This document shows, piece by piece, positions 8,348-17,559 of a stretch of DNA of 64,000 nucleotides. The notes below the pieces were generated by a model. That model was not told the DNA's origin and searched no databases. It worked only from the letters and a program-made list of their open reading frames with translations. Numbering within the stretch: position 1 is the first letter of the stretch; each line of letters opens with the position of its first letter. This DNA comes from Fidelibacterota bacterium (lineage in GTDB: Bacteria; Fidelibacterota; Marinisomatia; SCGC-AAA003-L08; GCA-2689995), in the NCBI GenBank assembly GCA_002689995.1, contig NZIV01000031.1, positions 40,521 through 104,520 of the forward strand. The letters run 5' to 3'. The translations under genes were made by a program, and so were the position numbers.

Positions 8348-11300
8348 ATGAAAAATATTTTTACATTATTAATATTCAATTTTTTAATGGCTGAAATTAT
8401 TCAAGTTGGATCAGGTAGTTATACAACTAATTTCCCTGGATTTGATGAGGCTGGTAGAAATGACTATCCTTCAGGTCAGCCTCAGATAAGTGGTCCTGCT
8501 TTAGAAAAAAAAATACCGACTAACGACTGGTGGTCCAAGTTAATCAAAGAAAATCATGCAAATAATCTTTTTAATTATCCGATGGCATTAAAAACAATAA
8601 ATCAAGGATTAGTAACTAGTTATATTCCATGGGGTGTATATGATGATCAAGAGCCAATTATTCATGGAATTTCTAATTTAAATGTTATTAAATCAAAAGT
8701 ATATGATTTTTCAGATTGGACAGTTACGATGGAATGGTCAGATGGGAATCATTTTTTTCATGCAACTTCTGGTATTGGAATGCCTTTTTTGTATTTTACT
8801 AAAGATGCAGAATCACTAGCAAGAGTGGAAATTAATCTAGGTACAGTTACAATTATTGATGAAAAAATTATTATTGAAGATGCAAGAAATGGTGCTGATT
8901 TTATTATTTATGCGCCTTCAGGTAGTGTATGGAGTCAGTCAGGATCAGTTTATACTTCTAATTTAAATGGTAATAATTATTGGTCAATGGTAATGGCTCC
9001 AGGTTTAAATGATAACTTAATAGCTTTATCAGAAGAGTATTCAGAATATGCTTATGTTTTCCCTCAAAATACATATGTAAATTGGAATTATGATGAGACT
9101 AATTCTATTTTAGAAACAGAATTTAATATAGATGTCGAGATAAAAGAAGGTGAGTATTCCAACATATTGCAAGGTTTACTACCTCACCAGTGGAATAACT
9201 TAGCTGATGACTCGCCTTACCCTAATGGATATAGTTATGAAACAGTGAGGGGTGAATTAAAAATTAATGTTGGGAATTATTTTAAAACCGAAAATCAATT
9301 TATTGGAATTTTACCAACATTGCCAGCATTAGCGCACTATAGTGATGGTTTTAATCCTGCAGAATTGGAAAATAAAATTTCTCAAATTGAAAATGAACAA
9401 CTATCTTCATGGACAGATTCATATAATGAAGGTCAAGTAATGAATCGTCTTATTCAAACAGCAAGGATAGCAGAGCAAATAGGAAACCAAAATGCATTGA
9501 ATACTATAATTGAGACTATCAAAACTCGATTAGAGGATTGGTTGACTGCGAATAGTAACGAAGTAGCCTTTATTTTTTACTATAATGAAACATGGTCAAC
9601 TATGATTGGTTATCCGGCAGGACATGGACAAGATTATAATATCAATGATCATCATTTTCATTGGGGGTATTTTATACACGCAGCTTCATTTATAGAACAA
9701 TATAATCCTGGATGGGCCGATAATTGGGGTGGGATGATTAATCATTTAATACGTGACGCTGCATCTATCGATAGAAGCGATACATTATACCCATTTTTAA
9801 GAAGTTTTAGCCCTTTTGCGGGACATTGCTGGGCTAATGGTTTTGCTACATTTCCACAAGGAAACGATCAAGAATCATCATCTGAGAGTATGCAATTCAA
9901 TTCTTCATTAATACATTGGGGAAGTGTTACAAATAATGATGAAATTAGAGATTTAGGAATTTATTTATATACTACAGAACAGACTGCAATTGATGAATAC
10001 TGGTTCGATATGTATCAAAGAAACTTTTCATCAAATCATCCATATAGTCTTGTTTCAAGAGTATGGGGTAACTCATATGACAATGGAACTTTTTGGACTA
10101 ATGATATTGCTGCATCATATGGTATTGAGATGTATCCAATTCATGCTGGCTCATTTTATTTAAGCCATAATTTAGATTATGTTAATGATTTATGGTCTGA
10201 AATAACAAATAATACAGGTATAATGTATAATGAAGAGAATCCTAATCTTTGGCATGATGTTTTTTGGCAGTATTTATCTTTTATTGATCCATCGAACGCA
10301 ATAGAATTGTATAATTCATATCCTGAAAGAAATTTAAAATTTGGTATATCCGATGCTCAAACATATCATTGGATACATAATATGAATGCTCTTGGAGAAT
10401 TAAGATCTGATATAACTTCTGATTATCCAATTGCATTAAGTTTTAATAAAAATGGAGAATATACATATGTTGCACATAATTATAGTGATATACCGATTAG
10501 AGTTACATTCTCTGATGGATTTGAACTAGATGTAGAACCAAGACAACTTAAAACAAATAGGGAATCTGATATTTATGGAGTTATTTCATCAGAATTTAAT
10601 CAAGCATATCAATATGGGAATGTAAATTTAACTATTGATACTGATAATATTAGTATCACAAGAGTTGAATTTTATAAAAATTCTGAATTTTTAGGGGAAG
10701 ATTTCAATTACCCATATAGTATTGTAGCAGAAAATTTATCATTGGGCGCTCATGGTTTTTATGGTAAAATTTATTCAGGTACAGAAGTTAATATTACTAA
10801 TATTATATATGTACAAGTTGGAGAACAAAGCCCTTATAATGGAAGTATATTTAATTTACCTGGTATTATTGAATCTGGAAAGTATGATTCTTATCATGAT
10901 GAAATAGCTCAAAATATTTCTTATTATGATAACACACAAACAAACTTTGGAACATATCGACTAGACCAGTACGTCGATGTGGAATATTTAAATGGAATGG
11001 AAGGTCCAACTCTTGGCTGGATTGAGGGTGGTGAATGGGTTGAATATAGTATTTATGTCGAAGAACCTGGATTTTATGATCTGGAATATCGTTATGCTAC
11101 TAACAATCCAAGTGGTGGTGGTCCATTTTATTTTGAAATTGATGGAGTACGAATATCTGATGATTTTGATGTATCTTTTACTGGTGACTGGTATAATTGG
11201 ATGAGTGAGACTGTATCAAATATTGAATTTAATGCAGGTGAGCATATCTTAAGATTAGTTTTTGTTAATGGTCAGTTTAATTTAGGAAAAATGGTTTTTT

Positions 11301-12193
11301 CCTACGATAGAGAATTAGATTATAATCCACCAATTGCTAATGCTGGAGAAGATATTTCTATAAATAGTCCAGAAACAAGTACTTCTTTAGATGCATCGCT
11401 TAGTTATGATACAGACTCCGAAAATTTAAATTATTTGTGGCAACAAATTTATGGTCCAAATAGTGTGATAAATTCTAATTTAAATGGAACTATAAATGAA
11501 ATATCAAATCTTGTTCAGGGAGTATATAAATTTAAATTAATTGTAGATGATGGTAGTTATACTTCTTCTGATTTTATTTATGTATTTAAAGATTTTGAAA
11601 TACCCACTGATGCATGTGAAAATATTTTTTGCGATGATGGGCAAGAATGTCAAGAGGGTGAATGTATAGATTTACCTTCAGATCCAACTGTTACATTTTT
11701 AGTAGATATGACGAATGAAGAGATTGATGATTCAGGAGTTTATGTTTCAGGTTCAGATATTCAGCTAGCAGGACCTTCAGGTTTATTAATGACAGAACAA
11801 GGTAATAATATTTGGTCATTAACAATTTCACCTACACCAGGAACCTATACATATAAATTTAGAAATGGACTTTATGACTATTGGGATGGACCTGGTTGGG
11901 AGTCTGATTTACCTGAAGAATGTGGATTTGGACAGTGGAATGATCGACAATTTACTTTTGAAAATATAGATTTAATTTTAGGTCCTTATTATTTTGGATC
12001 ATGTGAGCTTTCGGATCAAGAATTTTCACTAGGTGATATTAATAGTGATGGAGAAGTAAATGTCGTAGATGTTATTAATGTCGTAAATATGATTTTAGGT
12101 GATTCTATAAGTTTAGAATCAGCAGATATAAATCAAGATGGATATGTAAATATCCTGGATATACTTATTTTAGTAAATATCATTATTTACTAA
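8348..12193 (+). CDS. Secreted multidomain GH81 endo-beta-1,3-glucanase (laminarinase) with CBM6-like, PKD-like and dockerin-like modules
   Basis: This 1281-aa exported enzyme has a signal peptide at about residues 1-16. The GH81 catalytic region spans roughly 20-740, with DHHFHWGYF from D434, GHCWANG from G492 and QESSSES from Q508. These are the blocks that carry the acidic catalytic residues in characterised GH81 enzymes. A CBM6-like domain follows at about 840-985 (GEWVEYSIYV, AGEHILRLVF). Next come a PKD-like domain (about 990-1080), a short Cys-rich knot (1088-1108), a second carbohydrate-binding-like beta domain (1110-1222) and a dockerin-like repeat pair (1228-1280). It should cut beta-1,3-glucan such as algal laminarin outside the cell or on its surface. 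A Fur box and a 26-bp tandem repeat lie upstream. The linker domain boundaries are approximate. Confidence 0.92.
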   Translation: MKNIFTLLIFNFLMAEIIQVGSGSYTTNFPGFDEAGRNDYPSGQPQISGPALEKKIPTNDWWSKLIKENHANNLFNYPMALKTINQGLVTSYIPWGVYDDQEPIIHGISNLNVIKSKVYDFSDWTVTMEWSDGNHFFHATSGIGMPFLYFTKDAESLARVEINLGTVTIIDEKIIIEDARNGADFIIYAPSGSVWSQSGSVYTSNLNGNNYWSMVMAPGLNDNLIALSEEYSEYAYVFPQNTYVNWNYDETNSILETEFNIDVEIKEGEYSNILQGLLPHQWNNLADDSPYPNGYSYETVRGELKINVGNYFKTENQFIGILPTLPALAHYSDGFNPAELENKISQIENEQLSSWTDSYNEGQVMNRLIQTARIAEQIGNQNALNTIIETIKTRLEDWLTANSNEVAFIFYYNETWSTMIGYPAGHGQDYNINDHHFHWGYFIHAASFIEQYNPGWADNWGGMINHLIRDAASIDRSDTLYPFLRSFSPFAGHCWANGFATFPQGNDQESSSESMQFNSSLIHWGSVTNNDEIRDLGIYLYTTEQTAIDEYWFDMYQRNFSSNHPYSLVSRVWGNSYDNGTFWTNDIAASYGIEMYPIHAGSFYLSHNLDYVNDLWSEITNNTGIMYNEENPNLWHDVFWQYLSFIDPSNAIELYNSYPERNLKFGISDAQTYHWIHNMNALGELRSDITSDYPIALSFNKNGEYTYVAHNYSDIPIRVTFSDGFELDVEPRQLKTNRESDIYGVISSEFNQAYQYGNVNLTIDTDNISITRVEFYKNSEFLGEDFNYPYSIVAENLSLGAHGFYGKIYSGTEVNITNIIYVQVGEQSPYNGSIFNLPGIIESGKYDSYHDEIAQNISYYDNTQTNFGTYRLDQYVDVEYLNGMEGPTLGWIEGGEWVEYSIYVEEPGFYDLEYRYATNNPSGGGPFYFEIDGVRISDDFDVSFTGDWYNWMSETVSNIEFNAGEHILRLVFVNGQFNLGKMVFSYDRELDYNPPIANAGEDISINSPETSTSLDASLSYDTDSENLNYLWQQIYGPNSVINSNLNGTINEISNLVQGVYKFKLIVDDGSYTSSDFIYVFKDFEIPTDACENIFCDDGQECQEGECIDLPSDPTVTFLVDMTNEEIDDSGVYVSGSDIQLAGPSGLLMTEQGNNIWSLTISPTPGTYTYKFRNGLYDYWDGPGWESDLPEECGFGQWNDRQFTFENIDLILGPYYFGSCELSDQEFSLGDINSDGEVNVVDVINVVNMILGDSISLESADINQDGYVNILDILILVNIIIY

Positions 12194-12233
12194 GTTTTAC
12201 TTTTATTTAAAATATATGATTAAATGATATTAG

Positions 12234-12588
12234 TGGAGGTGGGGAGATTCGAACTCCCGTCCGAATAAGGTACTCTATCAACTTCTACATGTTTAGGCGA
12301 ATCTTTTTTTCTTATTAATTTTTTGGGTTTCGCCACCCGCCAAATTAACCAGTCTGAGAAGTATCATTTAATTCTGACAGACACAGAATTAAATTAGTCT
12401 GCTAAAGATAACATTCCCATATAAAATCACAGACAAATTCTAAAGAGAATGGCTGCCGAACTATTTAAGCGGCAGCAGCGTAGCCATAATCGGCATTTAA
12501 GGTTTGTTCCAAGGTGATTAACGAGGTGACTTGAAATCCTCGACATGCAATCGACAGTTTAGCTTACCCGTCGAAACCAGGCACCCCC
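12234..12588 (-). ncRNA. ssrA: Transfer-messenger RNA (tmRNA)
   Basis: On the minus strand the RNA starts GGGGGUGCCUGGUUUCGACGGG and ends GGACGGGAGUUCGAAUCUCCCC followed by ACCUCCA, the classic tRNA-like ends of one-piece tmRNA. The acceptor stem pairs GGGGGUG with CACCUCC through one G-U, with A as discriminator. CCA is not encoded: the next bases are CTA. It rescues stalled ribosomes together with SmpB, which is not in this window. It lies 57 nt downstream of mutM on the same strand and is convergent with the GH81 gene. The length is about 355 nt. Confidence 0.96.
12465..12494 (-). other. tmRNA tag-peptide reading frame (ADYGYAAAA)
   Basis: The frame GCC GAT TAT GGC TAC GCT GCT GCC GCT TAA follows UUAAAU, the expected region upstream of the resume codon. 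The peptide ends in a run of alanines, as proteolysis tags do, and resembles the Chlorobium-type tag ADDYSYAMAA that I recall. The choice of GCC as resume codon is inferred. An upstream extension (QTLN) is in frame but unlikely to be used. Confidence 0.75.
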
Positions 12589-12645
12589 AATATCAAAAAG
12601 CAGTTATAATATCTGATGAATTATAAATACAAAAAAAGGATTCAA

Positions 12646-13458
12646 TTATAATTTTTGGCAATGTGGGCAAAAATGAGTTCCTCTTCCTGCACATTTTATT
12701 TTTTTTATATAGTTTGAGCAACTTTGACATTTTTCATTATTTTTATTAAATACTTTTAATTGAGAACCATACTTTCCACTTGAATTTTTATCAAATGAAA
12801 AATTAATTATAGTTGTACCCATTGAATCAATTGCATTTTTCAAAATACTTTGAGTTGCTAAAATAAGTTCTGATAGTTTTTTAGAATTTAATGTTTTTGC
12901 TGGAATTTGAGGATGTACTTTAATTTTAAATAAAATTTCATCGGCATAAATATTACCAATACCTGCAATTATAGATTGGTTTAATAATGTACCTTTTATC
13001 GGACCAGGTCTCAATTTTAATTTATTATACAAATACTTGGTATTTAAATTTTTAGAGAATGGTTCTAATCCTAATTTATTATTTAAGAAATTTAAATTTT
13101 CATGATATCCAATTCTTCCAAACTTACGGATATCTGTAAAAATTAGTTTACTTTTATCATTAAACAGAATTTCAAATCTAGAATGTTGGAGTGGTTTTAT
13201 ATTTTTTTTTTGAAATATAAGTTTCCCTGTCATTCGTAAATGAATAATTAAAAATCTATTCTGAAGATGAATAATAATATACTTTCCTCTTCTTGAAACA
13301 GAAGAAATACATTTATTTTTTAAAGACTTATTTAGTTCTGATTCTGAATGGGTATAAAGAGTTTTATCCCAATTTAATTTAATTCCAATTATTTTTTGTT
13401 TAATAATTTTGGGAGTGATTGAACGAATAACTGTTTCAACTTCAGGAAGTTCGGGCAA
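12646..13458 (-). CDS. mutM: Formamidopyrimidine-DNA glycosylase (Fpg/MutM)
   Basis: This 270-aa base-excision repair enzyme removes 8-oxoguanine and ring-opened purines. The N-terminus MPELPEVETV carries the catalytic Pro2 and Glu3. The RRGKY segment near 57-60 holds the conserved Lys. The C-terminal zinc finger (CQSC, then CPHC) is complete, near 243-267. It is the last gene of a four-gene minus-strand operon (dsbD, tlpA-like, pterin dehydratase, mutM) with 3-nt or overlapping junctions. The tmRNA gene follows it. Confidence 0.96.
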   Translation of the reverse strand: MPELPEVETVIRSITPKIIKQKIIGIKLNWDKTLYTHSESELNKSLKNKCISSVSRRGKYIIIHLQNRFLIIHLRMTGKLIFQKKNIKPLQHSRFEILFNDKSKLIFTDIRKFGRIGYHENLNFLNNKLGLEPFSKNLNTKYLYNKLKLRPGPIKGTLLNQSIIAGIGNIYADEILFKIKVHPQIPAKTLNSKKLSELILATQSILKNAIDSMGTTIINFSFDKNSSGKYGSQLKVFNKNNEKCQSCSNYIKKIKCAGRGTHFCPHCQKL

Positions 13459-13461
13459 GTA

Positions 13462-13755
13462 TTAACCTAAAATATTATTTGTTGCTTCTACCATTTTTAA
13501 ATCATAGTTAGAAAGTCCATTCAAATCATGGGTATAGAAACAGATTTTAATATTACAATATCCAATTTTCATATCAGGATGATGGTTTAGTTCTTCAGCT
13601 TTAATTGCAATTTTATTAATAAAATCAATACTCTTCAAGTATGTGTCAAATTTAAGTTCTCTTTCGATTCCATTATTACTGAGTTTCCATTCATTATGAG
13701 ATTTTAAAAATTTATCTATTTCAGTTTGGGATAATAATTGACAATTTTCAGACAT
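13462..13755 (-). CDS. Pterin-4a-carbinolamine dehydratase (4a-hydroxytetrahydrobiopterin dehydratase)
   Basis: This 97-aa protein has the usual single-domain length. The active-site signature is intact: EELNHHP with His58-His59-Pro60, then His76 and an Asp near 85. The family recycles the oxidised pterin cofactor of aromatic amino-acid hydroxylases, or acts in molybdopterin metabolism or as a transcriptional co-activator. No hydroxylase is visible nearby, so the physiological partner is unknown. It overlaps the TlpA-like gene by 1 nt and lies 3 nt before mutM. Confidence 0.93.
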   Translation of the reverse strand: MSENCQLLSQTEIDKFLKSHNEWKLSNNGIERELKFDTYLKSIDFINKIAIKAEELNHHPDMKIGYCNIKICFYTHDLNGLSNYDLKMVEATNNILG

Positions 13756-14327
13756 TAAATTTTTTCTCTTAAAGCAGCATTTAGTTTTTCCATGAATTGA
13801 ACATATCCATATTGTCCTTTTATAATTGCACCAGGAAATGACGTTATAATATTTCCTTTTCTTCCAATGATAAAAGATGTTGGGACAGCATATACTCCAC
13901 CATAACTTCGAGTAATTTTGTCCATATTTCGAGGTGAATCAAATAGTAAAGGATAATCAACCTTATAAGATTTGGAGAAATTCTTAAGGGCTTTTTTATT
14001 ATCACTTATACTAATCCCTAAAATCTCAAGACCATCTTTTTGATGTTTTTTATATAATTCATTAAAATCTGGAATTTCTAATCTACAGGGTCCGCACCAC
14101 GTTGCCCAAAAATTTAATATAACTACATTACCTCTGAGTTGAGATAAATTATATGTTGAATCGTTTATGGATGGTAAAGAAAAATCAGGAGCAAAGTCAA
14201 TATCTTCTGTAATTTTACTAATTGCTCTTTTTTGTGTTTCAGTAATATCATTACTTTGACACATTGCAAAACATAAAGTAAAAATTATTAGGAGTATTTT
14301 ATTTATTTTTTGATAAATCAATTTCAT
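13755..14327 (-). CDS. TlpA/ResA-like thioredoxin-fold protein, envelope-anchored
   Basis: This 190-aa protein has an N-terminal hydrophobic segment (about residues 8-22) and a Cys at 23 that could be lipidated, although the lipobox is weak (FAMC). The AhpC/TSA-type thioredoxin fold contains WCGPC with Cys78 and Cys81, followed by RLEIP. A cis-Pro segment near YAVPTSF completes the active site. It would reduce periplasmic disulfides, for example in cytochrome c maturation. Electrons probably come from DsbD, encoded 3 nt upstream in the same operon. Confidence 0.9.
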   Translation of the reverse strand: MKLIYQKINKILLIIFTLCFAMCQSNDITETQKRAISKITEDIDFAPDFSLPSINDSTYNLSQLRGNVVILNFWATWCGPCRLEIPDFNELYKKHQKDGLEILGISISDNKKALKNFSKSYKVDYPLLFDSPRNMDKITRSYGGVYAVPTSFIIGRKGNIITSFPGAIIKGQYGYVQFMEKLNAALREKI

Positions 14328-14330
14328 TTT

Positions 14331-16199
14331 TTAGCTAATACCTTTTTTTAAGAAATTTATAAATTTACTTACATCAGTATCCATACCAGGGAAACGTGCA
14401 ACTTCTTTATCATCAGGAGTTAAAATAACATAATAAGGGAGAGCCGCTGTTCCAAAACGATCAACTTCCATTTGTTGGTATTCACGTGCTCGAGGCCCAC
14501 CATCAGTATAAAGTCGAATTAATGTAAATTCTTTAAAGAACTCAATTACTTGAGGATTTTCAAAAATATTTGTTTCCATCCATCTACAGTTAGTACAGGT
14601 ATATCCCGTAAAATCAATAAAAATTGGCTTGTCTGTTTCTTTGCTTGAAGCTACTCCTTCATCATAGTCTTCAAACCAAACCAAATCATGATGAGACAAT
14701 ATATTTTTTTGTTCATTATTAGTATGAGAAATTTTATTAATTGGTGTATCAGAATATGATATAATTGGCGGTAAATATGAGTCAATTAGTCCATGAATGG
14801 GCTGACCAAACAAACCCGTACTAAGATAGAGTCCAAAACTAAGACATACCATACTCATCATTAGTCTTGGAACACCAATCATATCCATTTTAGTATCATG
14901 AGGTAATTGTATTTTACCAAGTAAATACACTCCCATTAGAAAAGCAATAACTGTCCAACTTGCTAAAACCATTGGTCTTGTGAAAAGACCAATCTGCCAT
15001 ACTAAATCTGTATTACTAAAAAATTTAAAAGCAGCACCGAGCTCTAAAAATCCCATTATTACTTTTACTGAATTTAGCCATCCACCACTTTGGGGTAATT
15101 TGGATAAATATTGAGGAAACAATGCAAGAAAGAAAAATGGTAGTGCAAATGCTGTAGCAAAGCATATCATGCCTAAAATTGGCCAAAGGTAATCACCTTG
15201 GCTTGCTGTTACGAGCAAAAGTCCTACAAATTGAACAGTACAAGTAAATGAAGTGAGGGTGAATGTAAATGCCATAAATAGAATCCCTATTATACCGCCA
15301 CGTTGCTCTTGCTTCATACTAAATTGCCTTAATGCTGCCGGCATTTCAATTTCGTAGTGTCCAAACAAACTAAATGCAAAATAAACAAAAAGACAACCTA
15401 TAAATATATTAACCCAAGGATTAGATGCTATTTGGTTAGCACCTGCTGCACCTAAAGTTGCTGCTAAAATTAATCCTAATGTTGTGAATATACTAATAAT
15501 TCCAAGTGTATATATAGTTGCACTTTTTAATGGTGAAGATCCTTTTGTTTCACCCATTTTTGTAAAAAAAGAGACTGTAATTGGAATCATTGGAAATACA
15601 CAGGGAGTCAACAATGCCAAAAACCCCATTGTAATTGCGAGCAATATAAAAGAACCCAATCCTTCTGAGATTGCATCATCAATCATGGAATCAGAGTTAC
15701 TTGTTTTAGCCGCAGAGGGGATGAATTTACCTTCCTCAATCAAAAGAGTAAATTCAAAATCATCCCACATAGGAATACACATTGTTGGATCACAAGCCAA
15801 ATATACTAGGGTACTTTGGATTTGATATTTACCTGGTTTTAAAGATTCTGAAACAAATAAATCTTTAGAAATCCTGAAGTTTTTTTTAAGAATACCAACA
15901 TCCATATCAAAGTTTTTATCATATTTAATTGTTGGGTTTGGTTCGTTAAAATCACCGTATATATCAAAAAATGTTGAGTCATAAAATTCAAGTTCAGTTG
16001 GTCTTAATGAATTAACAGGATTTGTAGAATAAATATGGAAATTTTCAGCAACTTTTACGTCAAAATGTAAAACTAATGGTTCCCCTGCTTTGTAAGATGA
16101 TTTATTGAGGGAAGTTTTAAAATTAACTGCTTCATCAAATTCAATTGCAAATCCAATACTTTTAAAAAGTAAAAACAATATTAGTAAAATATTTTTCAT
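14331..16199 (-). CDS. dsbD: Thiol:disulfide interchange protein DsbD
   Basis: This 622-aa inner-membrane electron conduit passes reducing power from cytoplasmic thioredoxin to the periplasm. All three parts are present. The N-terminal periplasmic domain (about 20-150) has the CDPTMC cysteine pair. The membrane domain (about 180-450) has LTPCVFPMIP and the partner TCTVQF. The C-terminal thioredoxin domain has CTNC at 535-538. A signal peptide precedes. It is the first gene of the operon that also encodes the TlpA-like acceptor. The 370-nt upstream gap presumably carries its promoter. Confidence 0.95.
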   Translation of the reverse strand: MKNILLILFLLFKSIGFAIEFDEAVNFKTSLNKSSYKAGEPLVLHFDVKVAENFHIYSTNPVNSLRPTELEFYDSTFFDIYGDFNEPNPTIKYDKNFDMDVGILKKNFRISKDLFVSESLKPGKYQIQSTLVYLACDPTMCIPMWDDFEFTLLIEEGKFIPSAAKTSNSDSMIDDAISEGLGSFILLAITMGFLALLTPCVFPMIPITVSFFTKMGETKGSSPLKSATIYTLGIISIFTTLGLILAATLGAAGANQIASNPWVNIFIGCLFVYFAFSLFGHYEIEMPAALRQFSMKQEQRGGIIGILFMAFTFTLTSFTCTVQFVGLLLVTASQGDYLWPILGMICFATAFALPFFFLALFPQYLSKLPQSGGWLNSVKVIMGFLELGAAFKFFSNTDLVWQIGLFTRPMVLASWTVIAFLMGVYLLGKIQLPHDTKMDMIGVPRLMMSMVCLSFGLYLSTGLFGQPIHGLIDSYLPPIISYSDTPINKISHTNNEQKNILSHHDLVWFEDYDEGVASSKETDKPIFIDFTGYTCTNCRWMETNIFENPQVIEFFKEFTLIRLYTDGGPRAREYQQMEVDRFGTAALPYYVILTPDDKEVARFPGMDTDVSKFINFLKKGIS

Positions 16200-16569
16200 A
16201 TGATTATTTATTCCGTTAAAACACTATAATATTAGTTTTTTTTAATGATTTTTCATTAATCATTAAAATTTAATTTATAAAATTTTAACCATTTTAAATT
16301 AATTTTTATATTTTTGAAAATTTATTATTAAATAAACTTTATTTATCAGGCTTAAAAAGACAATTAAAATATTACTATTTAATTTAGACATTTTTTTTGT
16401 TGTAATTTGTTCAGATATTCCTAAAGTTTGTATCAAAATTATATTCATTAATACCTGAAATTATTATAAGTTTGTATGTAAATCATATCTCTCCTACAAA
16501 CATTCTTCATGAATAAGATTTTTTATTACATGACTAAATGTAATTTTGGTATTAGATCTGAAAGGATTT
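16200..16569. other. Non-coding AT-rich gap with two inverted repeats
   Basis: No ORF is supported here. A perfect 11-bp stem TTTTAATGATT/AATCATTAAAA with a 7-nt loop lies at 16240-16268, about 40 nt upstream of dsbD. A second inverted repeat, GTTTGTA/TACAAAC, spans 16470-16501, and the decamer AAGTTTGTAT is repeated at 16424-16433 and 16468-16477. The gap should hold the dsbD promoter and the end of the cyclophilin transcript. Neither hairpin is followed by a convincing T-run. Confidence 0.5.
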
Positions 16570-17433
16570 TTAATTATCATCTGGTTTTACCCGGATTTTT
16601 TTGATAATAATTTCTGACAAAGGCTTATCACTATTAAGTAATCTTTGTTGTTCTTGACGATAACTATTTGGATTCATATTGAGAGGGATTTTAGAAAAAA
16701 TTTCTTTTCCAGTTTTAGGATCAGTAAGATTAACCCAGTTCTCTTTATTTTCTCCAGCTGGTATAACAGGTTTTGAACTCATTTTTGCGACGCTGTAGCC
16801 AGTTGGAGATTTTACAATTCTATCAATAATATGGATATTATTTATAACCTCTCCGAAAACAGTATAATTATTATCTAAATGAAAAGCATCTTCAACGCAT
16901 ATAAAAAATTGACTTCCTGCAGAATTAGGATCTGTTGATCGTGCCATAGATAAAATTCCTCTTTTGTGGGATTTATTATTAAACTCTGCAGGAATTATCC
17001 ATCCAGGACCACCCATACCATCATTATCTGGGTTGAAATCTCTAGATAATATATCACCGCCTTGAATCATAAATCCCTTTATAACTCTGTGAAAAGTCGT
17101 CCCATCATAAAATCCACTATTAGCTAATCTCTTGAAGTTTTTACAATGTTTTGGTGCTACTTCTGGGAAAAGTTTTAATTTAAATTTTCCAACAGAAGTT
17201 TCAATATATACAACATCATCTGCGTTTATATTTTCTATTGAATGATTTTTAGTCTTATTAATTATAAACTCAATTGCTTGTTCTGTTATTTTAATAGAAC
17301 TGTTAGGTTGATTTATCAATCCTTTCATATCTAACCCTAAATTAGGATTATATTTCATAATTGCTAAAGAGTCTTTACTTGATAAAAATGTTAGTAATAT
17401 TAATAAATTTACTAGTTGATAAATTGTTTTCAT
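16570..17433 (-). CDS. Exported peptidyl-prolyl cis-trans isomerase, cyclophilin type
   Basis: This 287-aa protein has an N-terminal signal segment (about 1-22), then a cyclophilin domain at about 80-240. Family motifs are intact: FHRVIKGFMIQGGD with the catalytic Arg, NSAGSQFFI, and LDNNYTVFGEV. The 55 residues before the domain and 45 after it are not typical of the minimal enzyme and have no recognised function. It should catalyse proline isomerisation during folding of envelope proteins. It is a single gene on the minus strand, divergent from the GNAT-like gene. Confidence 0.93.
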   Translation of the reverse strand: MKTIYQLVNLLILLTFLSSKDSLAIMKYNPNLGLDMKGLINQPNSSIKITEQAIEFIINKTKNHSIENINADDVVYIETSVGKFKLKLFPEVAPKHCKNFKRLANSGFYDGTTFHRVIKGFMIQGGDILSRDFNPDNDGMGGPGWIIPAEFNNKSHKRGILSMARSTDPNSAGSQFFICVEDAFHLDNNYTVFGEVINNIHIIDRIVKSPTGYSVAKMSSKPVIPAGENKENWVNLTDPKTGKEIFSKIPLNMNPNSYRQEQQRLLNSDKPLSEIIIKKIRVKPDDN

Positions 17434-17559
17434 ATTGTTTCAGTATTTATGTTAGAAAGTAAAACGAATCCCAAGTAATTTATATTATCATATTATTATT
17501 ATTTTAAAATAAATTTGTTAATTCTGTTTAATAGTCAAACTTATAAATATATTAAAAAA

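Noticed and set aside
10992-11204. ORF-track protein of 70 aa within the GH81 gene
   Set aside because: It lies in another frame inside the CBM6-like region, which is clearly coding in the main frame.
12234-12300. A tRNA gene (T-arm-like GGGAGATTCGAACTCCC)
   Set aside because: It is the 3' end of the tmRNA; the anticodon arm is missing and the 5' partner lies 300 nt away.
15484-15825. Plus-strand 113-aa ORF in dsbD
   Set aside because: dsbD on the opposite strand has all domains intact, so this is an antisense shadow.
16470-16501. Riboswitch or operator upstream of dsbD
   Set aside because: The inverted repeat is short, has an 18-nt loop and matches no riboswitch I know; it may be chance in AT-rich DNA.
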